Of a stretch of 64,000 nucleotides of DNA, positions 16,760-26,661 are shown in pieces; the stretch's first letter is position 1, and every line of letters starts with the position of its first letter. Source of the DNA: Floridanema evergladense (GTDB lineage Bacteria; Cyanobacteriota; Cyanobacteriia; Cyanobacteriales; Aerosakkonemataceae); NCBI RefSeq assembly GCF_041929205.1, contig NZ_JBHFNT010000072.1. One strand, given 5' to 3'. Under the pieces are notes generated by a model that saw only the letters and a program-made list of their open reading frames with translations, was not told the DNA's origin and did no database searches. A program made the translations under genes and the position numbers.

Positions 16760-18244
16760 ATGGGAAAGCCAACAGGATTTATCGAATTTCTTCGGGAAGT
16801 GGCATCGGAAGTTGAACCGATCGATCGCATTCGCAATTGGGACGAGTTTCACTTGCCAATGGCAGAGGAAAAACTCCGCACCCAAGGCGCAAGATGTATG
16901 GACTGCGGTGTGCCTTTTTGCCACACGGGAACTGTGATTAGTGGGATGGCAAGCGGTTGTCCAATTAATAATTTGATTCCAGAATGGAACGATCTAGTTT
17001 ATCGCGGACTTTGGCGAGAAGCACTCGATCGCCTGCACAAAACTAACAACTTTCCTGAATTTACCGGAAGAGTTTGTCCTGCACCCTGCGAAGGCGCTTG
17101 TGTTTTGGGCATTAGCAACCCACCAGTTACGATTAAAAATATTGAATATTCGATCGCCGAAAAAGGCTGGGATGAAGGCTGGATCGTCGCAGACCCACCT
17201 ACTAAGCGGACTGGGAAAAAAGTTGCGATCGTGGGATCTGGCCCAGCCGGACTTAGTGCAGCTGCCCAACTTAACAAGGCTGGACATTGGGTGACTGTGT
17301 TTGAAAGGGCCGATCGTCCAGGCGGACTGCTCATGTACGGAATTCCTAACATGAAATTGGACAAAGAGCAAGTTGTCCTCCGTCGTCTGAAAATCTTGGA
17401 AGATGAAGGTGTGAAGTTTGTCTGCAACACCGAAGTTGGCAAAGATATTACTTCCGAGCAATTGCTGAAAGAATTCGACTCGGTAATACTTTGCACAGGT
17501 GCGACTAAACCTAGAGATTTGCCGATCGAAGGACGCGAATTAAAAGGCATTCACTTCGCAATGGAATTCCTTTCTGCCAACACCAAGGCAATTTTAGACA
17601 AGAGTCAAAATGGCAATTTCATCTCTGCTGAAGGTAAAGATGTGGTAATTATCGGTGGTGGTGACACCGGAACGGACTGCGTAGGAACTTCCATTCGTCA
17701 CGGCTGCAACAGCCTTGTGCAATTGGAAATTTTACCTAAGCCACCCTCAGAACGCGCAGCTGACAACCCTTGGCCCGAATGGCCGAAAGTTTACAAAATG
17801 GACTACGGTCAAGAGGAAGCAGCGGCGAAATTTGGTGACGATCCCCGTGTTTATACTACTACGGCGACCAAGTTTGAAGGCGATGAAAACGGCAATGTCA
17901 AAGCCGTTCATAATGTACAGGTGCAATGGGAGAAAAATGAACAAGGTCGCTTTATTCCTAAAAATATTCCTGGTACAGAAAAAGTGATTCCCGCCCAACT
18001 CGTTCTGTTAGCAATGGGTTTTCTGGGTCCCGAACAGCCTTTGCTGGATGCCCTTGGTTTGGAACGGGACGCACGCAGCAATGTCAAAGCTGACTACGGT
18101 AAATATACCACCAGTATTCCTGGTGTTTTTGCTGCTGGTGATTGTCGTCGCGGTCAAAGCCTTGTAGTTTGGGCTTTTAACGAAGGTCGAGGTGTCGCCC
18201 GTGAGTGCGACCTTTACTTAATGGGAAGTACCGACTTACCGTAG
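16760..18244 (+). CDS. gltD: Glutamate synthase small subunit
   Basis: Feeds electrons from NAD(P)H to GltB. The 494-aa protein has the N-terminal cysteine cluster region (CMDCGVPFCHTG, SGCPINN, CPAPCEGAC) for two 4Fe-4S centres, the FAD Rossmann motif VGSGPAGLSAA (about 154), the NADPH motif VIIGGGDTGTDC (about 295) and the C-terminal FAD-binding FAAGDCRRGQSLVV. Length is normal. It probably once lay directly after gltB, with the R-M block inserted between them. It may now be read from the R-M/antitoxin transcript or from its own promoter. Confidence 0.95.
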   Translation: MGKPTGFIEFLREVASEVEPIDRIRNWDEFHLPMAEEKLRTQGARCMDCGVPFCHTGTVISGMASGCPINNLIPEWNDLVYRGLWREALDRLHKTNNFPEFTGRVCPAPCEGACVLGISNPPVTIKNIEYSIAEKGWDEGWIVADPPTKRTGKKVAIVGSGPAGLSAAAQLNKAGHWVTVFERADRPGGLLMYGIPNMKLDKEQVVLRRLKILEDEGVKFVCNTEVGKDITSEQLLKEFDSVILCTGATKPRDLPIEGRELKGIHFAMEFLSANTKAILDKSQNGNFISAEGKDVVIIGGGDTGTDCVGTSIRHGCNSLVQLEILPKPPSERAADNPWPEWPKVYKMDYGQEEAAAKFGDDPRVYTTTATKFEGDENGNVKAVHNVQVQWEKNEQGRFIPKNIPGTEKVIPAQLVLLAMGFLGPEQPLLDALGLERDARSNVKADYGKYTTSIPGVFAAGDCRRGQSLVVWAFNEGRGVARECDLYLMGSTDLP

Positions 18245-18256
18245 TTTGATGCCAAA

Positions 18257-18323
18257 GGAGGCAGAGCCTCCCGGATCTCGTTCCCAGGTTCAACCTGGGA
18301 ACGAGAAACAGAGGCTCTGCCTG
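18257..18323. repeat. GGAGGCAGAGCCTCC / CGTTCCCAGGTT palindromic repeat
   Basis: Two nested palindromes lie in the gltD/TPR convergent gap: GGAGGCAGAGCCTCC (18257-18271) and CTCGTTCCCAGG-TTC-AACC and onward to 18305, then a third GAGGCTCTGCCTG arm. The same family interrupts the Uma2-like ORF at 55.8 kb. It could also act as a bidirectional terminator. Confidence 0.8.
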
Positions 18324-18383
18324 TTGGTAAAAGATCTGTATAACTTCCTTTACCCTTTCTTTCTTCTGCTTTCTGCCTTCAAA

Positions 18384-19706
18384 TTAAGCTGTTCTTAATG
18401 CTTGATCGACATCTTCTAATGCGCCTAATTTGTCACCGATCGCAAATCGAGCTAATCCCCGATTAATGTAAGCTGAATTTAAGCTGGGATCGAGTTTTAA
18501 AGCTTGGTTAAAATCGGCGATCGCTTGGCGAGAATCACCCAATCTATAGTAGACAAATCCCCGGTTATTATAAGTTTTAGCATCATTGGGGTTAAGTTCT
18601 AAAGCTTGGTTAAAATCTTTAATTGCTCCTTGCTTATCTCCTAAATCTGCACGAACTAAGCCTCGGCTAACATAAGCTTCGGCTAATTGGGAATTTTGTT
18701 TTATAGCTTGATTAAAATCTTCTAGGGCTTTTTGAATGTTTCCTTGCACCCGAAAAGCTAATCCGCGATTATTGTAAGCTTCTGCATAATCAGGTTTGTA
18801 AGTAATTGCTTGGTTAAAGTCAGCAATTGCTTTAGCGAAATCTTTTTGGTAATAATGTGCTAAACCCCGATTATAGTAAGCATTTGCTTTTTGGGGATTG
18901 ATTTTGATGGCTTGAGTGTAGTTTTCAATTGCTGCTTGGTATTCTCCTTTCAAAGTGCAAATATTCCCGCGATTATTGTAAGCTTCTGCATTAGTAATGT
19001 TAATATTTAAAGATTGATTATAATCAGCGATCGCTCCCGATTTATCGCCATTTTCATGCTGCACTAAAGCTCGATTATAGTAGATTGTTGCTAAATCAGG
19101 AGCTAATTCTAAAGCTTTTCGGAAATCTGCCATTGCTCCTGCTCGATCGCCTAATTGCAGACGTACATTGCCTCGATTATTATAAGCTTCTACAAAGGTA
19201 GTATCGATTTGTATTGCTTGATCAAAATCGACGATCGCACCGGAAAAATCACCCAAATAACAAAGTGCCATTCCTCGATTATTATAAGCCTGTACTTCTA
19301 ACGGATCTATACTTAAAGCTTGGTTATAATCTGCTATGGCAGCAGCAATTTCCCCTAAGTATACCTGTGATAATCCTCGACTAATATAAGCTATTGATAG
19401 CTGAGGATTTAAATTGATTGCTCTGTTAAAATCTGCGATCGCTTCTTCTAGAGCTTCTAAATCAAAATAAACTAATCCTCTGCTTAAGTAGCCATTAGCA
19501 AAAAGTGGGTTGAGTTGCAAAGCATAATTAAAATCAATTAATGCTGTTTTATACTCTCCCAAATAATAGTAAGCCTGCCCTCGATTATAATAGGCTGCAT
19601 AGTTGGATTCAAGTTTAATAGCTTGATCGAACTTGTCGATCGCTGCTGCGTAATCCCCTTTTTTCACGTTAGCGAGTCCTTGATTTAATATGTTTTGCAA
19701 ACTCAT
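18384..19706 (-). CDS. TPR-repeat protein (about 13 repeats)
   Basis: A 440-aa protein made almost wholly of tetratricopeptide repeats of 34 residues, with a YNNRG...LGD..AI.DFNQAL.L.P consensus. I count 13 units from residue about 5 to the end. There is no signal peptide, catalytic domain or membrane segment, so it is probably a cytosolic scaffold for protein contacts. Partners are unknown. The near-identical repeats suggest growth by unit duplication. Confidence 0.9.
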   Translation of the reverse strand: MSLQNILNQGLANVKKGDYAAAIDKFDQAIKLESNYAAYYNRGQAYYYLGEYKTALIDFNYALQLNPLFANGYLSRGLVYFDLEALEEAIADFNRAINLNPQLSIAYISRGLSQVYLGEIAAAIADYNQALSIDPLEVQAYNNRGMALCYLGDFSGAIVDFDQAIQIDTTFVEAYNNRGNVRLQLGDRAGAMADFRKALELAPDLATIYYNRALVQHENGDKSGAIADYNQSLNINITNAEAYNNRGNICTLKGEYQAAIENYTQAIKINPQKANAYYNRGLAHYYQKDFAKAIADFNQAITYKPDYAEAYNNRGLAFRVQGNIQKALEDFNQAIKQNSQLAEAYVSRGLVRADLGDKQGAIKDFNQALELNPNDAKTYNNRGFVYYRLGDSRQAIADFNQALKLDPSLNSAYINRGLARFAIGDKLGALEDVDQALRTA

Positions 19707-20124
19707 GGCCTGACGATGGTATTTACTGAATTTTTGGGTAAAAGGTTAGGTAATTTGCTAAAATTACCTGGGAAATTACATTCCTAAAGTTAGCAATCTG
19801 AAGCTATTAAATCAGAGTAAATTTCTCAAAAGTTCCATTTACCCATTAAGTTCACTGCTAGAGATTTGTCGATTAATTTGTCAAATCTCAGCTTTACTCA
19901 ATTCGCCTCATCAGTGTTAACTTACTATTGTTTATACAGCGATTACTCCCAAAAATTGCGGTTGACAGGATGTACTTTACTTAATCTTTAAAACTTACTT
20001 CAGCAGATTTACGGTAACTTCACACTGGTACTATAACAAGTACTTAGACGAATATTAAAAAATTCAGGAGCTTCAGACTTCTCAACTCCTGAACTGTTAT
20101 TGTTATCACATTTTTGGAAATTAC
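19707..20124. other. Intergenic region between TPR gene and ribBA
   Basis: A 418-bp stretch with no supported gene. It should contain the TPR gene promoter and the ribBA 3' end. No strong terminator or riboswitch was recognised. Confidence 0.4.
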
Positions 20125-21813
20125 CTAAGTAGTTTCCGAGGCAGTATCAGCAATAAAACTATAGATTTTTTGAGTTTCTAAATGGTCGCAGATCGAGGAA
20201 GGTAACTGAGTCAGAGGGAAGCTTTGACGGTTGAGATTTACCTGCAAACTAGTCAGGGGATCGTTACCAGAAGAAACCAGAAAATCTAGACTTTGTAAGT
20301 CAGACCAAGAAGCTATACTATCAAGAATTTTGGCGATCGCTTCCAGGTAAGGATGACTTGGTTGTTGATACCAATCAGGTGCTGCTAATTTAGGTTGATC
20401 GAAACCCAAGTGAAACGTGAGGTAAGGTTGACCAAAAAGGGCGATCGATACAGGTCTAGCTTCTTCCTGCAAAAGTAAGTCATGAACGCCGACCATCAAA
20501 CGCAATTTCTCCAACCGTTCATAACGTTCTTCAATAGAAGACTCACCTCGCCATTGAACAGCTACAGTCACCAAATAGGTTTGCAGCAACAAATGACCTA
20601 ACTTTTCCGCTTTTGTAGCCAGATAGGTAGAATTATAAGAATTGGCTTCAATTAATAATGGCACTCTTTCCACCACTTCTAATCCATACCCCTTCAATCC
20701 AGCAATTTTGCGCGGATTATTAGTAATTAAGCGAATTTTTTGCACGCCCAAATCGTTGAGAATTTGCGCCCCAACTCCGTAATTTCGCAAGTCAGCAGGG
20801 AAACCTAATCTTTCGTTTGCTTCTACAGTGTCTAAGCCCAAATCTTGCAAAGAATAGGCTTTTAACTTGTTAATTAAACCAATTCCTCTACCTTCTTGGC
20901 GCAAATAAACTACCACGCCACTACCAGCATTTTCAATCATTTTTAAAGCTGCTTGTAGCTGCATTCGACAATCACAACGCAGCGAACCCAAAGCATCGCC
21001 AGTTAAACATTCCGAGTGCATTCGCACCATTACTGATTGTTCCGCAAATTGATTAGGATTGCCTTTCACAATCGCAACGTGCTCGGAATTATCTAAACTA
21101 TTGCGGTAAGCGTAGATTTCAAAATTGCCAAATTCTGTGGGTAGTTTTGCGATCGTTTCCCGACAAATAAACCGATCGTGCCGCAATCGATAACTGATTA
21201 AATCGGCGATCGAAATAATCTTCAAATTGTGTTTTTTTGAGTATTCAATCAACTCCGGCAATCTCGCCATTGAACCATCAGGGTTTTGAATTTCGCAAAT
21301 TACCCCCGCTGGATAAAGTCCACCCAATCTAGCCAAATCTACCGCTGCTTCCGTATGACCAGCCCGTTTAAGTACACCACCAACTCTCGCCCGAATCGGG
21401 AAAATATGACCGGGACGACGTAAATCCTTCGGTTGAGTAGCTGGATTAATCGCTACTTGAATGGTGCGGGCGCGATCGTCAGCGGAAATCCCAGTAGTAA
21501 CACCTAAATGACTGCCAGCATCAATACTCACAGTAAAAGCAGTTTGGTTGCTGTCAGTATTTTGGCTAACCATCAACGGCAAATTCAGTTCATCCAGACG
21601 TTCCCCGGTCATTGACAGACAAATTAGCCCTCTGGCATTTACTGCCATAAAATTAATTAAGTCCGGCGTGGCAAACTGCGCCGCACAAATTAAATCGCCT
21701 TCATTTTCCCGATTTTCATCATCTACTACCACTACCGCTCTGCCTGCTTTAATCTCTGCTAAAGCGGTGTCAATAGAGTCAAAATTAAAAGGTTGGATAG
21801 GAGTTTCTTCCAC
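20125..21813 (-). CDS. ribBA: Bifunctional DHBP synthase / GTP cyclohydrolase II
   Basis: Catalyses both entry steps of riboflavin synthesis. The N-terminal RibB half (about 1-205) has VVVDDENRENEGDLICAAQ and the HTEAAVDL motif. The RibA half (about 210-400) has the zinc-binding CLTGDALGSLRCDCR and RQEGRGIGL. A further 150 residues at the C-terminus do not match either domain; such tails are common in cyanobacterial RibBA and their role is unknown. It is divergent from argC. No FMN riboswitch was recognised upstream. Confidence 0.95.
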   Translation of the reverse strand: MEETPIQPFNFDSIDTALAEIKAGRAVVVVDDENRENEGDLICAAQFATPDLINFMAVNARGLICLSMTGERLDELNLPLMVSQNTDSNQTAFTVSIDAGSHLGVTTGISADDRARTIQVAINPATQPKDLRRPGHIFPIRARVGGVLKRAGHTEAAVDLARLGGLYPAGVICEIQNPDGSMARLPELIEYSKKHNLKIISIADLISYRLRHDRFICRETIAKLPTEFGNFEIYAYRNSLDNSEHVAIVKGNPNQFAEQSVMVRMHSECLTGDALGSLRCDCRMQLQAALKMIENAGSGVVVYLRQEGRGIGLINKLKAYSLQDLGLDTVEANERLGFPADLRNYGVGAQILNDLGVQKIRLITNNPRKIAGLKGYGLEVVERVPLLIEANSYNSTYLATKAEKLGHLLLQTYLVTVAVQWRGESSIEERYERLEKLRLMVGVHDLLLQEEARPVSIALFGQPYLTFHLGFDQPKLAAPDWYQQPSHPYLEAIAKILDSIASWSDLQSLDFLVSSGNDPLTSLQVNLNRQSFPLTQLPSSICDHLETQKIYSFIADTASETT

Positions 21814-21897
21814 TAATATCGTAAAATTTCGTAAAGTTTTTCCTCTTTAATTTTACCCCGTTCCTCTGTTTAAAATATCAGGCAGTTGGACAGGCAG

Positions 21898-22019
21898 GAG
21901 ATTGGGGATTGGGGACTGGGGATTGGGGATTGGGGACTGGGGATTGGGGACGTTCGGCTGAGCGCTCACGTCGAAGCCTGGGGACTGGGGACGAGGGGAC
22001 AAGGGGACAAGGGGGAGAC
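21898..22019. repeat. GGGGACTGGGGATT tandem repeats upstream of argC
   Basis: Tandem GGGGATTGGGGACT units, a central CGGCTGAGCGCTCACGTCGA insert and GGGGACAA units lie in the ribBA/argC divergent gap (21814-22146). The leading GGACAGGCAGG matches the repeat inserted in gltB. No gene is seen in the gap. Confidence 0.8.
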
Positions 22020-22146
22020 GATAAATTCTAAATCAGCAAAATCTAAAATCTAAAATCGATTGGTTCTACCAAACAGAGGTTTTAGTACTACAATGCAGCA
22101 AAAGTTGTACCTGATTTAAACTAAAAACGCACAAAGGTCAAGGATC

Positions 22147-23205
22147 ATGGGTAATATGGGGCGCGTGCCCGTTGGTATTATCGGCGCATCAGGTTATGGT
22201 GGTGTGCAATTAGTGAGACTCCTTAAGGAGCATCCAGGGGTAGAAATTGTTTACTTGGGCGGTGAAAGTAGCGCTGGGAAACCTTTTTCTGATTTATACC
22301 CACATTTGAGTCCGTTTGTGGATTTGAAGATTGAGGCGATCGATTTAGAAGAAATTGCCAACCGTTGTCAGGTAGTTTTTCTTTCCTTACCTAATGGGTT
22401 AGCTTATCAAATGGCACCAACCTTATTGGCGAAGGGATGTAAAGTCCTCGATCTTTCGGCAGATTACCGTTTTTTTGATGTTAATACTTATACATCCTGG
22501 TATGGTGGCGATCGCCAAGATCAAGAAATCGCCTCTACAAGTGTTTATGGCTTACCAGAACTGTATCGCGATCGCATCGCGCAAGCCCAACTAATCGGCT
22601 GTCCCGGTTGCTATCCCACAGCTAGTCTTTTGGCATTAGCACCCCTGCTCAAACAAGCATTAATTTTGCCGGAAACCGCCATTATTGACGCGAAATCTGG
22701 CACTTCCGGTGGTGGAAGACAAGCAAAAATTAATATGTTGTTAGCAGAAGCAGATAGTTCTTTAGGTGCTTACGGAGTCGCCCGTCACCGTCATACGCCG
22801 GAAATTGAACAAATTTGCAGCGATTTAGCCGGAAGTGAAGTCATGGTTCAATTTACGCCGCACTTAATTCCAATGGTGCGAGGTATTCTGGCTACAGTGT
22901 ATGCCACCATGCGCGATCCGGGGCTACAACTGACTGATTTCATTACCATTTACAATGCCTTTTACCGCAATGCCCCTTGGGTGAAAGTTTTACCCAGTGG
23001 CACTTATCCCCAAACTAAATGGGCTTGTGGTACTAATCTTTGTTATATCGGTTTAGAAGTGGATTCGCGCACCGGACGGGTAATTGTCATGTCTGCGATC
23101 GATAATTTAATGAAAGGTCAAGCCGGACAAGCCGTTCAGTGCTTAAATCTCATGATGGGCTGGGAAGAAACCTTGGGCTTACCTCAATTATCTTTCTATC
23201 CCTAG
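22147..23205 (+). CDS. argC: N-acetyl-gamma-glutamyl-phosphate reductase
   Basis: NADPH-dependent third step of arginine biosynthesis, giving N-acetylglutamate semialdehyde. The 352-aa protein shows the N-terminal Rossmann motif GIIGASGYGGVQLVRLL, the catalytic Cys in the GCPGCYPTA motif (about residue 156) and HRHTPEIEQ with the conserved His near residue 217. Length is normal. It is followed by a repeat-filled gap and the convergent eno gene. Confidence 0.95.
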   Translation: MGNMGRVPVGIIGASGYGGVQLVRLLKEHPGVEIVYLGGESSAGKPFSDLYPHLSPFVDLKIEAIDLEEIANRCQVVFLSLPNGLAYQMAPTLLAKGCKVLDLSADYRFFDVNTYTSWYGGDRQDQEIASTSVYGLPELYRDRIAQAQLIGCPGCYPTASLLALAPLLKQALILPETAIIDAKSGTSGGGRQAKINMLLAEADSSLGAYGVARHRHTPEIEQICSDLAGSEVMVQFTPHLIPMVRGILATVYATMRDPGLQLTDFITIYNAFYRNAPWVKVLPSGTYPQTKWACGTNLCYIGLEVDSRTGRVIVMSAIDNLMKGQAGQAVQCLNLMMGWEETLGLPQLSFYP

Positions 23206-23345
23206 AGGAGCAGGGGAGCAGGGGAGCAGGGGAGCAGGGGAGCAGGGGAGATAACTTAAAACTCAAAACTTCCCCAACTCTTCCTAACTCAGAACTCAAA
23301 ACTCAAAACTCAAAACTTTCCCAGTCCCCAGTCCCCAGTCCCCAA
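23206..23345. repeat. GGGGAGCA and CTCAAAA tandem repeats
   Basis: Five copies of the 9-bp unit GGAGCAGGG are followed by AACTCAAAACTCAAAACT units and CCCCAGTCCCCAGTCC units between the convergent argC and eno genes. This is low-complexity intergenic DNA with no gene. Confidence 0.85.
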
Positions 23346-23348
23346 TCC

Positions 23349-24638
23349 CTATACTGGCCCAAAACCCACTGTGCCAGCGTAAACTGCTTGACTGCCTAAC
23401 TCTTCTTCAATTCGCAATAATCGGTTATATTTAGCAACTCGTTCGCTGCGACAGAGGGAACCTGTTTTAATTTGTCCTGCCCTGGTTGCTACTGCTAAAT
23501 CTGCGATCGTCGTATCTTCAGTTTCTCCCGATCGATGACTAATTATAGAGCGATAACTATGACGATTTGCTAAGTCGATCGTTTCCAAAGTTTCCGTTAA
23601 AGAACCAATTTGATTTAATTTAATCAAAATTGCATTGCCAGCTTTTGCCGCTATACCTTTTTTTAATCGATTGGAGTTAGTGACAAATAAATCATCGCCC
23701 ACTAATTGCACTTTTGACCCTAATTTTTGCGTTAACAAAGTCCAATTAGGCCAATCTTCTTCCTGTAATCCATCCTCTATAGAAACGATCGGATATTGTG
23801 CCACCATTTTCGATAAATATTCAATTAATTCCCCAGCAGAATGGGCAGCACCATCATAAATATACTTACCATCTTTGTAAAATTCACTAGCGGCTACATC
23901 CAAGGCTAAAGCTACCTCTTTGCCTGGATAATAACCAGCTTTCTCAATAGCTGTAACCAATAATTCTAAAGCCTCTACATTTGACTTTAAATTAGGAGCA
24001 AAACCACCTTCGTCTCCTACTCCTGTTAGTAAACCTTTATCTTGTAAAACTTTACTTAAAGCTGCAAATACTTCTGCACCCCAGCGCAATGCTTCCCGAA
24101 ATGAATCTGCACCAATGGGGACAATCATAAACTCTTGAAAGTCAATGTTATTAGCAGCATGAACGCCACCATTAATTACGTTCATTAACGGCACTGGTAA
24201 TAAATTAGCTAAAGGGCCACCTAAGTAACGATATAAAGGTAATGTTAATGCCGCTGCACTAGCTTTTGCTACGGCGAGAGAGACTGCTAAAATTGCATTG
24301 GCTCCCAAGTTAGATTTATTTGCTGAACTATCTAATTCGATCATGGTGCGATCGATAAATTCTTGATTAACTGCATCTAAACCAATTAATTTAGGGGCAA
24401 TTTTTCCAATGACATTTTCTACTGCGGTGAGAACTCCTTTCCCACCGTAACGACTTTTATCCCCATCCCGCAGTTCATGAGCTTCAAAAGTACCAGTAGA
24501 AGCACCACTAGGAACTTGCGCTAATCCCATAATCCCATTAGCTAAGTAAACTTCCGCTTCAATTGTCGGTTTTCCCCGTGAATCTAAAATTTCTCGTGCT
24601 TGGATAAAATCAATAGCAGTATCGAGCGTGTTGGTCAT
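23349..24638 (-). CDS. eno: Enolase
   Basis: Glycolytic 2-phosphoglycerate dehydratase. The 429-aa protein has the N-terminal IIDFIQAREILDSRGKPT-type segment, the catalytic Glu loop (GASTGTFEAHELRDGD), metal ligands in ALDVAASEF, IEDGLQEEDW and VGDDLFVTN, and the catalytic Lys/His region ILIKLNQIGSLTETLE with ISHRSGETEDT. All expected motifs are present at normal length. It is a single gene with the repeat region downstream. Confidence 0.97.
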   Translation of the reverse strand: MTNTLDTAIDFIQAREILDSRGKPTIEAEVYLANGIMGLAQVPSGASTGTFEAHELRDGDKSRYGGKGVLTAVENVIGKIAPKLIGLDAVNQEFIDRTMIELDSSANKSNLGANAILAVSLAVAKASAAALTLPLYRYLGGPLANLLPVPLMNVINGGVHAANNIDFQEFMIVPIGADSFREALRWGAEVFAALSKVLQDKGLLTGVGDEGGFAPNLKSNVEALELLVTAIEKAGYYPGKEVALALDVAASEFYKDGKYIYDGAAHSAGELIEYLSKMVAQYPIVSIEDGLQEEDWPNWTLLTQKLGSKVQLVGDDLFVTNSNRLKKGIAAKAGNAILIKLNQIGSLTETLETIDLANRHSYRSIISHRSGETEDTTIADLAVATRAGQIKTGSLCRSERVAKYNRLLRIEEELGSQAVYAGTVGFGPV

Positions 24639-24955
24639 AATTTTTTACCTCAAGTAACAGCAAAGGAAAATCGCTCACAATCAGATAGCAGCGCTACACA
24701 AGACGCAACTCTACAGTAAGCCCAAATTGAAGCAAAATCGCTTGCTCGTTTAGCATACTTTGAATCAGGTTGCTCAAAGAAAAATTTTTCGGCGATCGCT
24801 CGAAAGCAGAAAATTTTAGTAGGGGAAAGAAAACAGAGAACATATTTGTCCCAATAATGTTTGGCAGCCAATTCTCCCATTCCCACTACCAACTACCCAC
24901 TACCCACTACCAACATTTATAAAATGGAAAGCAATTGTGGCATTTGGAGTTAATC
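24639..24955. other. eno/gloA divergent intergenic region
   Basis: A 317-bp stretch that must hold both promoters. A short minus-strand ORF here (24650-24892) has no protein-like composition and is rejected. The right end carries CACTACC/CCACTACC repeats near 24880-24912. Confidence 0.5.
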
Positions 24956-25393
24956 ATGCGGCTACTACACACGATGTTGCGCGTTGGCAATTTGGAAGAA
25001 TCGCTAAAATTCTACACTGAGATTCTGGGTATGAAGTTGTTACGGCAGAAAGATTACCCAGATGGTAAGTTTACGTTGGCTTTTGTCGGTTATGGTGACG
25101 AGTCAGATCATACGGTTTTGGAATTAACTTATAACTGGGGCGTTGAGCAGTACAATCTGGGTGATGCTTATGGTCATATTGCGATCGGAGTTGATGACAT
25201 TTACGCCACCTGTAACCAAATTAAAGCTCAAGGTGGCAAAGTAGTCCGGGAACCTGGCCCGATGAAACATGGTTCCACAGTCATCGCTTTTGTACAAGAC
25301 CCCGATGGTTACAAAGTAGAACTAATTCAATTAGGCACACAAGGAACTGCCTCCGAAAAACAAGAAGATCAACCCGAAATGGTTGCTCAGTAG
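24956..25393 (+). CDS. gloA: Lactoylglutathione lyase (glyoxalase I)
   Basis: Detoxifies methylglyoxal as its glutathione adduct. The protein begins MRLLHTMLRVGNLEESLKFY and carries the metal ligands of GloA: His5 in LLHTM, the Glu in TVLELTYNWG, the His in AYGHIAIGVDD and the Glu in GYKVELIQ. The ATG at 24956 gives 145 aa and matches the family start; the upstream in-frame start at 24935 adds seven atypical residues. It is followed by the SRP RNA gene. Confidence 0.93.
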   Translation: MRLLHTMLRVGNLEESLKFYTEILGMKLLRQKDYPDGKFTLAFVGYGDESDHTVLELTYNWGVEQYNLGDAYGHIAIGVDDIYATCNQIKAQGGKVVREPGPMKHGSTVIAFVQDPDGYKVELIQLGTQGTASEKQEDQPEMVAQ

Positions 25394-25480
25394 GGTACTC
25401 TCGGAGCAAGGGAGAATGTAAAACTAAAAACTCTCCAACTCTTCCTAACTCAAAACTCAAAACTCAAAACTTTCCCCAAA

Positions 25481-25580
25481 CGTGCTATCCTGATATCAGA
25501 CCTGGACCTATGCGATTACAACGCTCAAACCTTGTCAGGACCGGAAGGTAGCAGCAATACGGGATGCTTGTGATAGGCGT
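25481..25580 (+). ncRNA. ffs: Signal recognition particle RNA (small bacterial type)
   Basis: The conserved Ffh-binding hairpin is visible: CCTTGTCAGGACCGGAAGG then TAGCAGCAATACGGG, with the GGAA tetraloop and GCAGC internal loop. The outer ends CGTGCTATC and GATAGGCG pair, giving a molecule of about 100 nt. A run of T after 25594 may end transcription. Confidence 0.9.
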
Positions 25581-25620
25581 AGACTCCGGGTCGCCCTTTT
25601 TTGGAAAAGATTCAATAGTT

Positions 25621-25998
25621 ATGGCTGGTTTAGGAGATCTGGTTAAGAAAGCGTTTTACCTGGGAGTTGGGGTAGCTACTTATGCCGCTCAGTCAGCAAG
25701 TGAAAAATTAGCAGAATTAAGAGAACAATCTCAAAAGTTGGCAGATGAAATGGTCGCCAAGGGCGAAATTACCACCGAAGAAGCTAAACGTTTGGTAGAT
25801 GAAATGGTAAATCGCGCTCAACAGCAACCAATTAATCCCAGTAACAATACTAGTAGTAATAATCGATCGGAACCACGCCCTATAGAGATTTCTTCAGATG
25901 AAGATTTACCTGTCAAGGCAGAAGGGCAAAATGTAGATAATTTGCGACAACAAGTTATGCAGCTACAAGAAGAGTTGCGTCGTCTCAAACAAGAATAA
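25621..25998 (+). CDS. Phasin-like coiled-coil protein
   Basis: A 125-aa protein starting MAGLGDLVKKAFYLGVGVA, with a long helical region (SEKLAELREQSQKLADEMVAKGEITTEEAK as a pattern, about 20-70), a disordered Asn/Ser/Pro middle and a C-terminal coiled coil (LRQQVMQLQEELRRLKQ). It resembles PhaI/poly(hydroxyalkanoate) granule-associated phasin-like proteins; whether this species makes PHA is not known from the window. The ATG at 25621 is used; the longer ORF from 25564 overlaps the SRP RNA 3' end. Confidence 0.72.
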   Translation: MAGLGDLVKKAFYLGVGVATYAAQSASEKLAELREQSQKLADEMVAKGEITTEEAKRLVDEMVNRAQQQPINPSNNTSSNNRSEPRPIEISSDEDLPVKAEGQNVDNLRQQVMQLQEELRRLKQE

Positions 25999-26202
25999 AT
26001 CGGCTACTAGCTATTTGCAAAGGACAAGTTAACAGAAATTTATTCCCGGTTCCCTGTTAGCCGTTCTCTTCCTTACCAAAGCGTTAGACTTTAGAGCGAT
26101 CGCCAACAATTTAAAATAATTGTGTATGATTGAGTTTAAATTATCAAGTTTCTCTGCTTGCTACAAACATAAATTTTGCGGGTAAGCTCAACATTAAGAA
26201 TT

Positions 26203-26646
26203 ATGGAAGATTGGCAAAAAAATTGGTTTGCTATGTTAGAAACAATGGTTGATGAAGTAGAAAAGTTCCTTGATGAAGTTCTTGGGGAAGTTTCGCAAGC
26301 TGTCTCAGAAGCGTCCGACGTTTTTGTAGAGGCTTTTGACGCTTTTACTAAAAATCCAGAAGAATTTGTTAATCAATTACAAGGTAATATTAATCTTGAG
26401 TTTGAGCAGTTTTTCACGGATATATTTGAGCCTGGTTTTTTAGATTTCGACGAGATTCATTTTGAAAGTGATTGGCCGATAACTGATTGGGTAGAACCTT
26501 CGGCAGATTTACATCCAGCTTGTATTGGTTGCCGTCATTTTCATGGTCAAATGTATGGTGGTAATCTTTTAGTTTGTGGAATGCACCCTTACGGTTGTGA
26601 AGGGGAAACTTGCCCTGATTGGGAAGAGGATTTAAGAGGTTTTTAA
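26203..26646 (+). CDS. Conserved cyanobacterial protein with C-terminal cysteines
   Basis: A 147-aa acidic protein with a long N-terminal helix (MEDWQKNWFAMLETMVDEVEK), phenylalanine-rich middle and a C-terminal cluster CIGCRHFHGQ, LLVCGMHPYGC, ETCPDWE, suggesting a metal site. ATG 26203 is preferred to the TTG at 26176. It is followed 15 bp later by queF, so they may be one operon. Function is unknown. Confidence 0.65.
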   Translation: MEDWQKNWFAMLETMVDEVEKFLDEVLGEVSQAVSEASDVFVEAFDAFTKNPEEFVNQLQGNINLEFEQFFTDIFEPGFLDFDEIHFESDWPITDWVEPSADLHPACIGCRHFHGQMYGGNLLVCGMHPYGCEGETCPDWEEDLRGF

Positions 26647-26661
26647 GCAGTTAATTGATTT

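Noticed and set aside
24650..24892. 80-codon minus-strand ORF between eno and gloA
   Set aside because: No protein-like pattern, overlaps the two promoters and repeat-like CACTACC sequence; no ribosome-binding site.
25564..25620. N-terminal extension of the phasin-like gene
   Set aside because: Lies in the 3' end of the SRP RNA; the ATG at 25621 gives the family-like start MAGLGDLVKKAF.
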